Part shown: positions 28,725 to 38,328 of the stretch, one piece after another
How positions within the stretch are numbered: position 1 is the stretch's first letter
Layout: each line of letters begins with the position of its first letter
Assembly (NCBI GenBank): GCA_900696455.1
Contig: CAADGB010000466.1
Coordinates: 1 to 39,395, forward strand
Source: an uncultured delta proteobacterium
GTDB taxonomy: Bacteria > Myxococcota_A > Polyangia > Haliangiales > Haliangiaceae
DNA length: 39,395 bases
Reading direction: 5' to 3'
Translations under genes and position numbers: made by a program
The notes under the pieces: generated by a model
Databases searched by the model: none
What the model was told of the DNA's origin: nothing
Seen by the model: only the letters and a program-made list of their open reading frames with translations

Positions 28725-31700
28725 GCCGCCGCTGTCATCGGGCCCTGGCCCGGGTCGCCCCGGGCGCCGTGGCCGCCACCCTCGCCCTCGCCGCCGGCTG
28801 CGGCTCGACGTCGCAGGAGCCGGCGGGGATCCAGAACCTCGACCGGCCGATCGACCTCGCGATCGCCTGCTACGGGCAGATGCGCATCACCGGCGGCGAC
28901 GGCGCCCAGGTGACCGATCCGATCGAGTTCCAGCCCCACCCGGTCGCCTCGTGCACCCAGCGCACGGGGCCGGCGAGCAGCGCGACCAACCCGGACAACG
29001 CGCTGCCCGGTCAGGAGGATCTGCCGGGGCAGCCGCCGCTCGGCCCCAGCATGCGCTGGTTCATGTTCACGTTGCAGTCGGCGTCGGGGACGGTGGCGGT
29101 GGCCGAGGCCGCGGTCCGCGGTGACGGCGCCGGCTACAACACCGGCGAGGTCGTCGTGCGCGACGCCGACCTGCTGGTGCCGGGCAAGAACGCGCTGTCG
29201 GTGGGCTCGCAGCCGGTGGCGATCGCCGGCGATCCGTCGGGCTGCTTCATGATGACCGCCAACGCCGGGAGCTGCGACCTGTCGGTGATCGACGTCGATC
29301 GCATCGTCGAGCGCTCGCGCGAGCCGCTGGTGCGCAAGCAGGACGTCACCACGGCCAGCGGCGCGCCCATCCGCGCCCGGCCGGCGGCGATGATCGCCGA
29401 CGCCAGCCAGCACCCCATGGGTGAGGCCTGCCCGGCCGCGCCCCAGGGCCTCGTCTACATCGCCTACCCGGCGTGCAACGCGGTGGCGGTGGTGGACGCC
29501 GGCCCCGGGGTCGCGGTCGCCAGCATCCGCTTCGACGCCGCCGGCGACGCCACCCTCGGCGACGGCGAGCTGGCCTGCCCGGCCGAGTGCGGCGGGCGCG
29601 AGCCCACGGTCGACGCCGGGCGGCCGGTCACCCTCGATCTGGTGCGCGACGACGTCAGCGTCGTCCGCCGCCTGGCCATCGGCCTCGACAACCGCCCGGT
29701 GCTCACCGTGGTCGATCTCGATCCCGACTTCCTGCCGGTCGCGGTCGAGCAGGTCGAGCTCGAGGGTGACGTCGGCGTGATCGACGTCGCGATCACGCCG
29801 GTCATCGAGATGACCGGGCAGTCGGGCTGGCCGACGTCGGACGTCCCCAACCCGCAGCGCGCGGCGCAGTACGTCTACGCGGTGGCCACCGACGCCACGG
29901 TGCGGGTGGCCGAGGTCGGCAGCCGCGATCACGAGTGCGAGACCCAGCTCGATCCGCGCTTCATCCGCGACGTCGCCGACAGCCGCTTCTTCATCTGCCT
30001 CGAGCCCGGCCAGGTCGGCACGCCGCCGCGCCGCGCCTTCGCCCGCGGCCCCGGCATCGAGCTGCCGGGCGACGACGCCCCGCTGTCGGTGACGATCACC
30101 GAGGCCGGCCGGGGCAAGCCGGCGGCCGAGACCCCGTCTCCCGACGTCCTCATCGGCTACTTCGCCTTCGTCAGCTCGAGCCTGGGCCTCACCTACGTCG
30201 TCAACGTCGACGACGACAACTACGCCGACACCCACAACAGCACCGCGCCCCTGCTCAGCCAGCTCGCGCTGGGCCTGCCGCACCAGCTCCGCGACGGCAT
30301 CGCCCGGCGCGACGGCGTGGCGACCACCACCGGCGACGAGAGCCCGATGGGCATGCCGCTGTGCGAGTTCACGGGCCCGGTGACCCAGGAGGGGCCCCAG
30401 GGCGGTCCCCGTGCCCAGTCGGCGCCCACCAGCTTCGTCTCGGCCCAGCAGATCGCGAGCAACAAGGGCTTCCACCTGCCGTACATCCGCCAGCTCCACT
30501 GCCGCGGCAGCGACGGCGAGCGCGCCGTCGCCGAGGTCATGTACGCCACGCCCCCGGTGGTGCGCGACGACGTCTTCCCCGACCTGCGCGGCCTGCGCTT
30601 CCAGGAGGGCTGGTCGTTCCAGTGGGAGGGCTCGCTCTCCCTCGACAGCGTGACCTCGGCGGTCGACGGCCCGTCGATCCGCTCGGGGCAGGTCGCGGCC
30701 GGCGGCGGCTCGGTGCGGGTGAGCGATCCGGCGCGGCCGTACTGCGCCGCCGGCGTCGAGCGCTACGATCACCTCCAGCTCCGCGGCTGCGACCCGGCCC
30801 AGGGCAACCGCCAGTGCGGCCTGGGCGAGGTCTGCTACGTCCACCCCGACGCCACCATCGCCAACGGCGCCTGCCTGCCGGCCGACCAGGTCTCGCAGCT
30901 CGCGTCGCTGTGCCGCGACTTCCTGGTCTCGGTGCGCCGCTACGCCGTCCAGCAGGCCACCGCCGGCGAGCTGGTGGCGTCCGAGCGCCGCCACGTCCTG
31001 CGCACGACCCCGGTCACCGGCTGCACCTCGAGCGCGCAGTGCCAGGAGCTGGCCGACTACGAGGCGACGCTGACCTCGCGCGCCCACCCGGTCGACGACA
31101 CCCCCCCGCCGTCGGAGCGGACCTGGAGCTGCGAGCCCGATCCGACCCGGGCCCCGGGCATCGATCGCTGCCAGCTCGTCTGCACCGAGCAGGCCGACTG
31201 CGCCGAGGGCACGGTGTGCTCCGGCGGCTACTGCCTCGAGGGCACGATCCCGCACCCGGCGTGCGTCGCCGGGCTGCAGCGCTACAGCCTGCACGCCACC
31301 GAGGCCCTGGTCGCGATCGGTGACCGCACCGGCTACGTCCACGACGTCATCGCCGGGCCGGGCGGGGCGTGCGTGAAGGATCCGGACGCCAGCCCGCTGG
31401 CGGTGGGGCGCATCCCGCTCCACCCGCCGCCGTGCACCGGCGATGGCGTCGACGACGTCACCCCCAACCCGTGCCGGACCACCGTCGAGCACACCGAGCT
31501 GGTCCCCGCCTACACCCCGGGGACGTGCAACGTGACCAGCACCAACGGCGTCCTGCGCACCACCGTGGTCGACGCCGTGCGCTGGCGCAACCACGTCATG
31601 ACGCTCAACATCGTCGACCCGACCTACCCCGGAGACGCGATGTGCCGCCACGACCGCGCCGGCGGTCGGGTGGGCATCCCGGTCGCCTACCCGGGGTTCG

Positions 31701-32008
31701 CCTTCGGGTTCAACCTGGTCGCCGGCTTCGCGCCCAAGACCGCGAGCGGGCTGGCGGTGTTCCCGTCGCGCGTGGTGCGCGCTCCCGACAACGCGATCTG
31801 GATCGTCGACGAGGGGGACATCCAGCCGGGCGCGACCAACGTGAACACCCGCGGTCAGCTCATCCGCGTCGATCCCGATCGGCTGACCGACGCCACGTTC
31901 GTCCGCTGCCCCCGCCGACCCCGACCGGTCGCGCCACCCGGCCGGCCCGTCGCCGGGCCGTTTTTTTGCCCCCCGGCGGCGGGTGGTTCAACGTCGGGGG
32001 CAGCATGA
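28721..32008 (+). CDS. Large Cys-rich lipoprotein of unknown function (1095 aa)
   Basis: The GTG start overlaps the previous stop by 4 nt. The signal ends LALAAGC (Cys27). The N-terminal two thirds look propeller-like, with strands such as [18 protein letters not shown] and [11 protein letters not shown]. Between about residues 680 and 860 lie two Cys-rich modules of the CxxxxDC-xxG-xxC-xxxxC type ([27 protein letters not shown]), common in myxobacterial surface proteins. About 60 further Cys-containing residues follow. The last 30 or so codons are Pro/Arg/Gly-rich and run through an intrinsic terminator (31943-31967), so the true end may be earlier or a frameshift may be present. It is probably a partner of the upstream propeller lipoprotein; its function is unknown. 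Confidence 0.82.
31943..31967 (+). terminator. Intrinsic terminator inside the end of the 1095-aa lipoprotein frame
   Basis: A perfect 7-bp stem, CGGCCCG (31943-31949) and CGGGCCG (31954-31960), with a TCGC loop is followed by seven T (31961-31967). This is a textbook rho-independent terminator. It lies 39 nt before the lipoprotein stop codon and 38 nt before the SPOR gene ATG. Confidence 0.85.
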
Positions 32009-32811
32009 CGCCCGCCGCCGAGCCCGAGCTGTACAAGGACAAGATCGAGGTCAGCCTGGACGGCCGCCAGATCTTCTACCTGTTCTTCGGCGGCGCCGTG
32101 GTGGCCTGCCTGGTGTTCGTGCTGGGGGTGATGGTCGGCCGGCGGCTCGAGGCCCGCGCCCACGTCGACCGCGCCGCCGTCACCTCGACGAAGAAGGACC
32201 CGCTGGCCGCCCTCGACCGCCTGGCCGAGGGCAAGGGCGAGCTGACCTACCCCGCGGCGCTGCGCAGCGCCAGCGCGCCGGTGGCCGACGTCGATCGCGC
32301 CCTGGGGGCGGTCATCGAGCCGGGGCCGCCGGTGGTGGCGAAGCCCGTGGACAGGGCGGTCGACAAGGCGGCCGACAAGGCGGCGGCCGACAAGGCGGCG
32401 GCCGACAAGGCGGCGGCCGACAAGGCGGCGCGCGAGAAGGCCGACAAGGCGGCGGCCGACAAGGCGGCGGCCGACAAGGCGGCGGCCGACAAGGCGGCGG
32501 CCGACAAGGCGAAGGCGGCGGCGGCCGAGCCCGATCGCGGCGCCGACAAGGACAAGGGCGCCGACAAGGGCGTGCGGGCCCGGTTCACCCTCCAGCTCTC
32601 GGCCTTCCAGGACCAGGGCGAGGCCGAGGCCTTCCTGGCGACGGTGAAGAAGGCCGGCTACGCCGCCTACGTGGTCAGCGCCGAGGTCGAGGGCAAGGGC
32701 ACGTTCTACCGGGTGCGGCTCGGCAACTACGTCACGTACGACGAGGCGGTGGCCGCCAAGGCCGAGTTCGAGCGCAAGGTGCCCAAGATCGCGTACGTGA
32801 CCCGGCTGTGA
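32005..32811 (+). CDS. SPOR-domain membrane protein, FtsN-like
   Basis: The 268-residue protein has a short cytosolic N-terminus, one membrane helix (about 23-45) and a long periplasmic linker. The linker includes about ten tandem (A)ADKAA units (about 115-175) likely to form an Ala/Lys helix. The C-terminal SPOR domain (about 190-268) has [18 protein letters not shown] and [19 protein letters not shown] domains bind peptidoglycan strands lacking stem peptides at the division septum, so a septal or cell-wall role is likely. A GGGGG run sits 6-10 nt before the ATG, which overlaps the upstream stop (ATGA). The gene lies directly after a strong terminator. Confidence 0.9.
   Translation: MTPAAEPELYKDKIEVSLDGRQIFYLFFGGAVVACLVFVLGVMVGRRLEARAHVDRAAVTSTKKDPLAALDRLAEGKGELTYPAALRSASAPVADVDRALGAVIEPGPPVVAKPVDRAVDKAADKAAADKAAADKAAADKAAREKADKAAADKAAADKAAADKAAADKAKAAAAEPDRGADKDKGADKGVRARFTLQLSAFQDQGEAEAFLATVKKAGYAAYVVSAEVEGKGTFYRVRLGNYVTYDEAVAAKAEFERKVPKIAYVTRL
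32353..32515 (+). repeat. 15-bp in-frame repeats in the SPOR gene linker
   Basis: Repeats of GCGGCGGCCGACAAG encode Ala-Ala-Ala-Asp-Lys units. They run as two blocks, split by a single GCGCGCGAGAAG variant (residues AREK) near 32430. Confidence 0.85.
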
Positions 32812-32863
32812 GCGCGGCCCGGGCCGCCGGGCGCCTCACGCCGCGAGGATGATCACGGGGCCG

Positions 32864-32872
32864 TGGTAGGAC
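32864..32872 (+). promoter_or_regulatory. Extended -10 box next to mutS, leaderless
   Basis: TGG-TAGGAC ends 9 nt before the GTG at 32882. No good -35 is present. The gap from the SPOR gene (70 nt) suggests mutS has its own transcript. Confidence 0.5.
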
Positions 32873-32881
32873 CGGGGGCTC

Positions 32882-35518
32882 GTGGCCCGCACCTCGCCCG
32901 CCGACACGCCGCTCATGCGGCAGTTCCTCGACGTGAAGGAACGGTACCCCGACGCCATCGTCTTCTTCCGGCTCGGGGACTTCTACGAGATGTTCTTCGA
33001 GGACGCGGTGCTGGGCGCCGGCCTCCTCGACCTGACGCTCACCACCCGCGACAAGGGCAAGGTCGACGCCGTGCCCATGTGCGGCATCCCGCACCACGCC
33101 GCGCGCGGCTACGTCGCCCGCCTGACCGAGGCCGGCCACAAGGTCGTGATGTGCGAGCAGGTCGAGGATCCGAAGCTGGCCAAGGGGCTGGTCAAGCGCG
33201 AGGTGGTGCGGGTGGTCACGCCCGGGGTCGTGGTCGACGAGGAGTCGCTCGATCCGCGGGCGCCGCGCTACCTGGCGGCGCTCTGTCCCGCCGACGGCGG
33301 CGGGGCCTGGGGGCTGGCCTACCTCGACGTCACCACCGGCGAGTTCCGCGCCACCGAGCTGCCCGACGCCGCGGCCGCCGCCGACGAGCTGTGCCGGGTG
33401 GCGCCGCGCGAGGTGATCGCGTCGGCGGCGGCCCTGGGAGAGGGCGGCGCCGCCGGCCCGGGCACGCCGGTGCGCCGCCACGCCGCGGCCTGGTCGCCGG
33501 TGGTGGTGGCCGACCCCGACGGCGCGCGCGCCGAGCTCGCCGCCAGCCTGGCCGACGTGCCCGCGGGCGCGCCGCTGGCGGTGCGGGCCGCGGCCGCGGT
33601 CCTGGCGTACGCCCGCGCCACCCAGCCCGCCGGCGTGCTGCCGGTGGTGCGCCTCGCCCTCTACGCCGCGGCCGGCGCCCTCGTCCTCGACGAGGCCGCC
33701 ATCGCCAACCTCGAGCTGACCCAGACCCTCATCGGCGGCAAGCGCCAGGGCTCGCTGCTCGACGTCCTCGACGGCACCGCGACCTCGCCCGGGGCCCGGC
33801 TCCTGCGCCGCTGGCTGCTCTACCCGCTCACCGACGTCGCCGCCATCCGCCGCCGCCAGGACGCGGTCGAGTGGCTGCGCGAGCGCCCCGACGTCCGCGC
33901 CGCGGTGCGCGCCAGCCTGCGCGGCGTGGCCGATCTCGAGCGCCTCGCCGGCAAGGCGACCCTGGGCGTGGCCCAGCCCCGCGACCTCGGCCGGCTGCGC
34001 GACTCGATCCTGCGCCTGCCCGAGCTGGTGGCGCGGCTGGCGGCCGCCTCCGACGAGCTGGCGGCCCTGCCCGAGCTCCTCGACCTGGCGGCGGTGGCGA
34101 CGCCGGCGCTGGCGGCGCTGGGCGCGGACCTCGGCCGGGCCCTGGTCGACGAGCCGGCGCCCATGGTCAAGGACGGCGGCTTCATCCGCGCCGGCTTCGA
34201 CGCCGCCGTCGACGAGTGCCGAGCCCTGGCCGACGGCGGCAAGGATCAGATCCTGGCCATCGAGGCCCGCGAGCAGAAGCGCAGCGGCATCGGCAGCCTC
34301 AAGGTCCGCTACAACCGCGTGTTCGGCTACTACATCGAGATCACCAAGGCCCACCTGGCCAAGGTGCCGCCCGACTACCTGCGCAAGCAGACCGTCGCCA
34401 CCGGCGAGCGCTTCGTGACGCCCGAGCTGGCCGAGCTCGAGCGCAAGGTGCTGGCGGCCGAGGACACCCTGGCCACCCGCGAGGCCGAGCTGTTCCGCGC
34501 CCTGGTGGCCGTGGTCGCGGCGCGGGCGCCCGCCTTGCTCGCCGCCGGCGCCGCGGTGGCGGCGCTCGACGTCCTCGGCACGCTCGCCGACGTCGCCGAG
34601 CGCGGCGACTGGTGCCGGCCCGTGGTCGACGACGGGCTGGTGATCGACGTCGCCGACGGCCGGCACCCGGTGGTGGAGGCGGCCTTGCCCGCCGGCACCT
34701 TCGTCCCCAACGACGCCCACCTCGACGCCGGCGGCGCCCAGCTCCTGCTGGTGACCGGCCCCAACATGGCGGGCAAGTCGACCTACATGCGCATGGTCGC
34801 CCAGCTCGTGCTCCTGGCCCAGATGGGCCGCTTCGTGCCGGCGCGGGCGGCGACCGTCGGCGTCTGCGATCGCCTGTTCACCCGGGTCGGCGCCGCCGAC
34901 AACCTGGCGCGCGGCGACTCGACGTTCATGGTCGAGATGCGGGAGACCGCCGCGATCCTGTCCGGCGCCACCCGCCGCTCGCTGGTCGTCCTCGACGAGG
35001 TCGGCCGGGGGACGTCGACCTTCGACGGCGTGTCGATCGCGTGGGCGGCCGCCGAGTACCTGCACGACGCGATCGGCGCCCGCACCCTGTTCGCGACCCA
35101 CTACCACGAGCTGGTGGCGCTGGCCGAGAGCCGGCCGCGGGTCCGCAACGTCTCGGCCCAGGTGCGCGAGCACCGGGGCGAGGTCGTCTTCCTGCGCCGC
35201 ATCGCCCCCGGCGCCGCCAGCCGCAGCTACGGCATCGACGTCGCGCGCCTCGCCGGCCTGCCGCGCTCCGTCACCGCGCGCGCCCGCCAGATCCTCGACA
35301 AGCTCGAGGCCGGCCGGGCCCTCGGCGCGGCCGGCGCCCAGCTCTCCCTGCTCGCCGGGCTGGCCCCGGCCGAGCCGGCGGCCACCCTCGCCGCGCCGCC
35401 CGCCGTCGACCCGGCCGCCGCCCACGTCGTGGCGCGCCTGCGCGAGCTCGACCCCGATCGCCTGACCCCGCTCGAGGCCCTCGCGATCCTCGCCGAGCTC
35501 AAGCGGACGACGGCGTGA
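32882..35518 (+). CDS. mutS: DNA mismatch repair protein MutS
   Basis: The 878-residue protein recognises base mismatches and small loops and recruits MutL. Domain I has the intercalating Phe and Glu in [12 protein letters not shown] (F34, E36). The connector, lever and clamp domains follow, with [15 protein letters not shown] (about 475-490). The ATPase has Walker [10 protein letters not shown] (about 626-634), signature DSTFMVEM, Walker [16 protein letters not shown] (about 702-716) and FATHYHEL. The C-terminus is a short tetramerisation-type tail. The GTG start directly follows a -10 box. It stands after the SPOR gene and before a convergent peptidase operon. Confidence 0.97.
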   Translation: MARTSPADTPLMRQFLDVKERYPDAIVFFRLGDFYEMFFEDAVLGAGLLDLTLTTRDKGKVDAVPMCGIPHHAARGYVARLTEAGHKVVMCEQVEDPKLAKGLVKREVVRVVTPGVVVDEESLDPRAPRYLAALCPADGGGAWGLAYLDVTTGEFRATELPDAAAAADELCRVAPREVIASAAALGEGGAAGPGTPVRRHAAAWSPVVVADPDGARAELAASLADVPAGAPLAVRAAAAVLAYARATQPAGVLPVVRLALYAAAGALVLDEAAIANLELTQTLIGGKRQGSLLDVLDGTATSPGARLLRRWLLYPLTDVAAIRRRQDAVEWLRERPDVRAAVRASLRGVADLERLAGKATLGVAQPRDLGRLRDSILRLPELVARLAAASDELAALPELLDLAAVATPALAALGADLGRALVDEPAPMVKDGGFIRAGFDAAVDECRALADGGKDQILAIEAREQKRSGIGSLKVRYNRVFGYYIEITKAHLAKVPPDYLRKQTVATGERFVTPELAELERKVLAAEDTLATREAELFRALVAVVAARAPALLAAGAAVAALDVLGTLADVAERGDWCRPVVDDGLVIDVADGRHPVVEAALPAGTFVPNDAHLDAGGAQLLLVTGPNMAGKSTYMRMVAQLVLLAQMGRFVPARAATVGVCDRLFTRVGAADNLARGDSTFMVEMRETAAILSGATRRSLVVLDEVGRGTSTFDGVSIAWAAAEYLHDAIGARTLFATHYHELVALAESRPRVRNVSAQVREHRGEVVFLRRIAPGAASRSYGIDVARLAGLPRSVTARARQILDKLEAGRALGAAGAQLSLLAGLAPAEPAATLAAPPAVDPAAAHVVARLRELDPDRLTPLEALAILAELKRTTA

Positions 35519-35601
35519 GGGCGGAGGACCGCGGGCGACCGGTGCGGACGGCCTGACGGCTGACGGCCGGACGGCCGGACGGCGCCCGCGCGGTCCCGGC
35601 G

Positions 35602-36882
35602 TCAGTACGCGTCGTGGGCGACGACCTGCACGGGGCCGGCGCCGGCGTCGCCCAGCGCGTCGGCGGCGGTGGCGGCGGTGGCGACGGCGACGGTGACGAC
35701 GGCGTCGGGGCGCAGCCAGCGGGCGGCGGCGCGGGCGACGTCGCCGGGGCCGAGCTCGGCGACCTGCGCCGGCAGGGACGCGGTGTAGCCGGCGGCCAGG
35801 CCGTAGACCGCGTCGCGGACGGCGAGCTGCATGCGCTGGCGGGCGGTGGCCTGGTGGAAGGGCATCGAGCCCACCAGGTACGAGCGCGCGAGCGCGGTCT
35901 CCTCGGCGGACAGGCCGCGGGCGGCGACGTCGGCGTACTGGTCGAGGGTCGTGGCCACGGCCTGGCCGGCGACGTCGATGGCGGTGGCCATCCACATCTC
36001 GAGCCAGTGGCGGCCGCGCGAGCGCCGCAGCATGCAGCCGGCGCCGTAGCTCCAGCCGCGGCGCACGCGGATCTCCTGCATGAGCCGCGACGAGAACATG
36101 CCGCCGAACCCGGTCTCGAGCAGCACCAGGGCCGGGGTGTCGGGATCGCCGTAGCGTGGGCCGAGGTGGCCGAGGCGGAGCTGGGCCTGGGTGCGCTCGG
36201 GCTTGTCGACCAGCACCAGGCGCCGGCCGGCGACCGGATCGGCGCCGTCGACCACCGGCGGCGTGGGCGGCGGCCCGGCCGGCAGGCGCTCGAGCAGGCG
36301 GGCGGCGATGCGGCGGGCCCCGGCGTCGTCGACGTCGCCGGCGACGCCGATCACCAGGTTGCCGGCCACGACCTCGCGCCGCCACGTCGCGCGCGCCAGC
36401 TCCAGCTCGAGGCGGGGCAGGGAGGCCGCGGTGCCGAGCGCGGTGCGCGCGTAGGCGTGGCCCGGCGCGCACTCGCGATCGAACCAGCGGGTCACCAGCG
36501 AGCCGTCGTCGTCGCGGATCTCGTCGAGCACCTGCGGCGTCTCGCGGCGCAGCCGCTCGTGCTCCACCGGATCGAAGCCGGGGGCGGCCAGGACGTCGGC
36601 GCACAGCTCGACCACCTGATCGAGGTTGCGGGTGAGCGTGACCGCCGACAGGGTCGTGCTGTCGCGGCCGACCCCGACGTCGATCGACGCCCCGAGGCGG
36701 TCGAGGACGTCGTCGAAGGTGGCGCGGTCGCGGCCGCCGGCGCCGCGGCGCGCGAGCAGGCCGGCGTGGCGGTGCAGGCCCTCGAGCCCGAACGGATCGG
36801 CGGCGGCGCCGCCCCGGATCGCGACCTCGATCCACACCAGCGGCGCGTCGCCGCTGGGCTCGACGTAGATCTCGGGGCTCAT
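35602..36882 (-). CDS. M16-family peptidase, probably non-catalytic subunit
   Basis: The 426-residue protein has the two-half M16 fold. In the place of the zinc motif HxxEH it has GLHRHAGLL, so the zinc site is lost. The C-terminal half keeps the Arg/Tyr signature SSRLMQEIRVRRGWSYGAG used to bind substrate in the catalytic partner. This matches the inactive subunit of heterodimeric M16B peptidases (as in mitochondrial MPP-alpha and bacterial two-gene systems). Its ATG (36882) overlaps the stop of the catalytic gene by 4 nt. No signal peptide is visible. Confidence 0.9.
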   Translation of the reverse strand: MSPEIYVEPSGDAPLVWIEVAIRGGAAADPFGLEGLHRHAGLLARRGAGGRDRATFDDVLDRLGASIDVGVGRDSTTLSAVTLTRNLDQVVELCADVLAAPGFDPVEHERLRRETPQVLDEIRDDDGSLVTRWFDRECAPGHAYARTALGTAASLPRLELELARATWRREVVAGNLVIGVAGDVDDAGARRIAARLLERLPAGPPPTPPVVDGADPVAGRRLVLVDKPERTQAQLRLGHLGPRYGDPDTPALVLLETGFGGMFSSRLMQEIRVRRGWSYGAGCMLRRSRGRHWLEMWMATAIDVAGQAVATTLDQYADVAARGLSAEETALARSYLVGSMPFHQATARQRMQLAVRDAVYGLAAGYTASLPAQVAELGPGDVARAAARWLRPDAVVTVAVATAATAADALGDAGAGPVQVVAHDAY

Positions 36883-38315
36883 GGCCGCCCGCGACCTCCG
36901 CCGCCACCGCCTCCGGCCCCGGCTCCGCCTCCGTCCCCGGCTCCGCCTCCGTCCCCGCCTCCGTCCCCGTCTCCGCCCCCGGCCCCGTCTCCGTCCCCGT
37001 CCGCGCTCGCCGTCCCGTCGGGCTCCGCCACGATCACGGTCCGGGTGCGGGGCACCAGGTACTCGCGCACCACGCGCCGCAGGTCGTCGGCGCTCACCGC
37101 GCCCAGCCGCTGCGCCAGCTCGCCCAGCGTCCGGAAGTCGCCGAGCGCGGTCTCGTGGTGGCCCAGGGCCTCGGCCTTGCCGTCGGCGTCGACCAGCGCC
37201 GACCAGAAGTCGGTCTCGGTCAGGTTCTGGGTCTTCTCCAGCTCGGCCGGGTCGACGCCGCGCTCGGCCAGGTCGGCGATGACCCGGTCGATCTCGGCCA
37301 GCGCCTCCTCCGCCCGGTGGCCGCGCGCGCAGGTCACGGCGATGCGCAGGAGCGACGGATCGCGGAACGGGGTGAGCTGGACGTCGACGGTCGACGCCAG
37401 CTCGCGCTCGATCACCAGCCGGCGGTGGAGGCGCGCCGACGGGCTGCCGGCGAGGAGCGTGGTCAAGAGCTCCAGCGCCGCCCAGTCGGGGTGGCCCTGG
37501 CCCACGACCTTCCAGCCGCACAGGAGGCGGTCGCTGGCGATGCGGCGGCGGGCGCGGCGGACCCGCTCGGCGGTCTGCGGCGGCTCGACGGGGAGGGCGT
37601 CGGCGGGCAGCTCGACCCGCGGCAGCCCGCCGTAGGCGGCCGCCACCAGCTCGAGCACCCGGGGCTCGTCGACGTCGCCGACGATCACGAGCGTGGCGTT
37701 GTTGGGCGCGTACCAGGTCCGGTAGAAGGCGCGGATGTCGTCGAGGGTGACGGCGCGGATGTCGGCCATCCAGCCGATCGTCGGCCAGCGGTAGGGGTGG
37801 ACCTCGAAGGCGGTCGACCCCAGCTGCTCGTCGAGCCAGCCGTCGACGTCGTCCTCGACCCGCTCGCGGCGCTCGTTGGTGACGACGTCGCGCTCGGGCT
37901 CGACGGTGGCCGGGGTCAGGACCAGCCGGCTCATGCGCTCGCTCTCGAGCCGGACCGCCAGCGGCAGCTCGCTCGCCGGCAGCGACAGCCGGTAATGGGT
38001 CCAGTCGACCCAGGTGGCGGCGTTGCTCTCGCCGCCGGTGCGCTCGACCACGCGATCGAACTCGCCGGGCGTCAGGGTCTCGGTCTGGTTGAACATCAGG
38101 TGCTCGAACAGGTGGGCGAGCCCGGTCTTGCCCACCTCCTCGTGGCGCGAGCCGACGCGGAACCAGGTCTGGTAGGAGACGATGGGCGCGGCGCGGTCGG
38201 CGGCGACGATCACGCCCAGGCCGTTGGCCAGCCGCCAGCGCCGCGCGACCAGCGTGCGGCCGAGGCGGCCCTCGGCCTCGAGCGCCAGATCGTCACGAGC
38301 TGCGACCATCTCCAT
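36879..38315 (-). CDS. M16-family zinc peptidase, catalytic subunit
   Basis: The 478-residue protein has the inverted zinc motif HLFEH (68-72) and the third ligand Glu in VVTNERRE (E148), with the usual 75-residue spacing. It also has TWVDWTHYRLSLP and a degenerate second half (about 240-440). The C-terminus ends in about 45 residues of Gly/Asp/Ala-rich sequence (DGDGDG and GGGAGDGGG units), encoded by a CTCCGTCCCC-type repeat at about 36895-37010, not seen in typical M16 proteins. There is no signal peptide. It is co-translated with the inactive subunit, so a heterodimer that degrades small peptides is inferred. Confidence 0.93.
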   Translation of the reverse strand: MEMVAARDDLALEAEGRLGRTLVARRWRLANGLGVIVAADRAAPIVSYQTWFRVGSRHEEVGKTGLAHLFEHLMFNQTETLTPGEFDRVVERTGGESNAATWVDWTHYRLSLPASELPLAVRLESERMSRLVLTPATVEPERDVVTNERRERVEDDVDGWLDEQLGSTAFEVHPYRWPTIGWMADIRAVTLDDIRAFYRTWYAPNNATLVIVGDVDEPRVLELVAAAYGGLPRVELPADALPVEPPQTAERVRRARRRIASDRLLCGWKVVGQGHPDWAALELLTTLLAGSPSARLHRRLVIERELASTVDVQLTPFRDPSLLRIAVTCARGHRAEEALAEIDRVIADLAERGVDPAELEKTQNLTETDFWSALVDADGKAEALGHHETALGDFRTLGELAQRLGAVSADDLRRVVREYLVPRTRTVIVAEPDGTASADGDGDGAGGGDGDGGGDGGGAGDGGGAGAGGGGGGGRGRP

Positions 38316-38328
38316 CTTCTACCACGGG

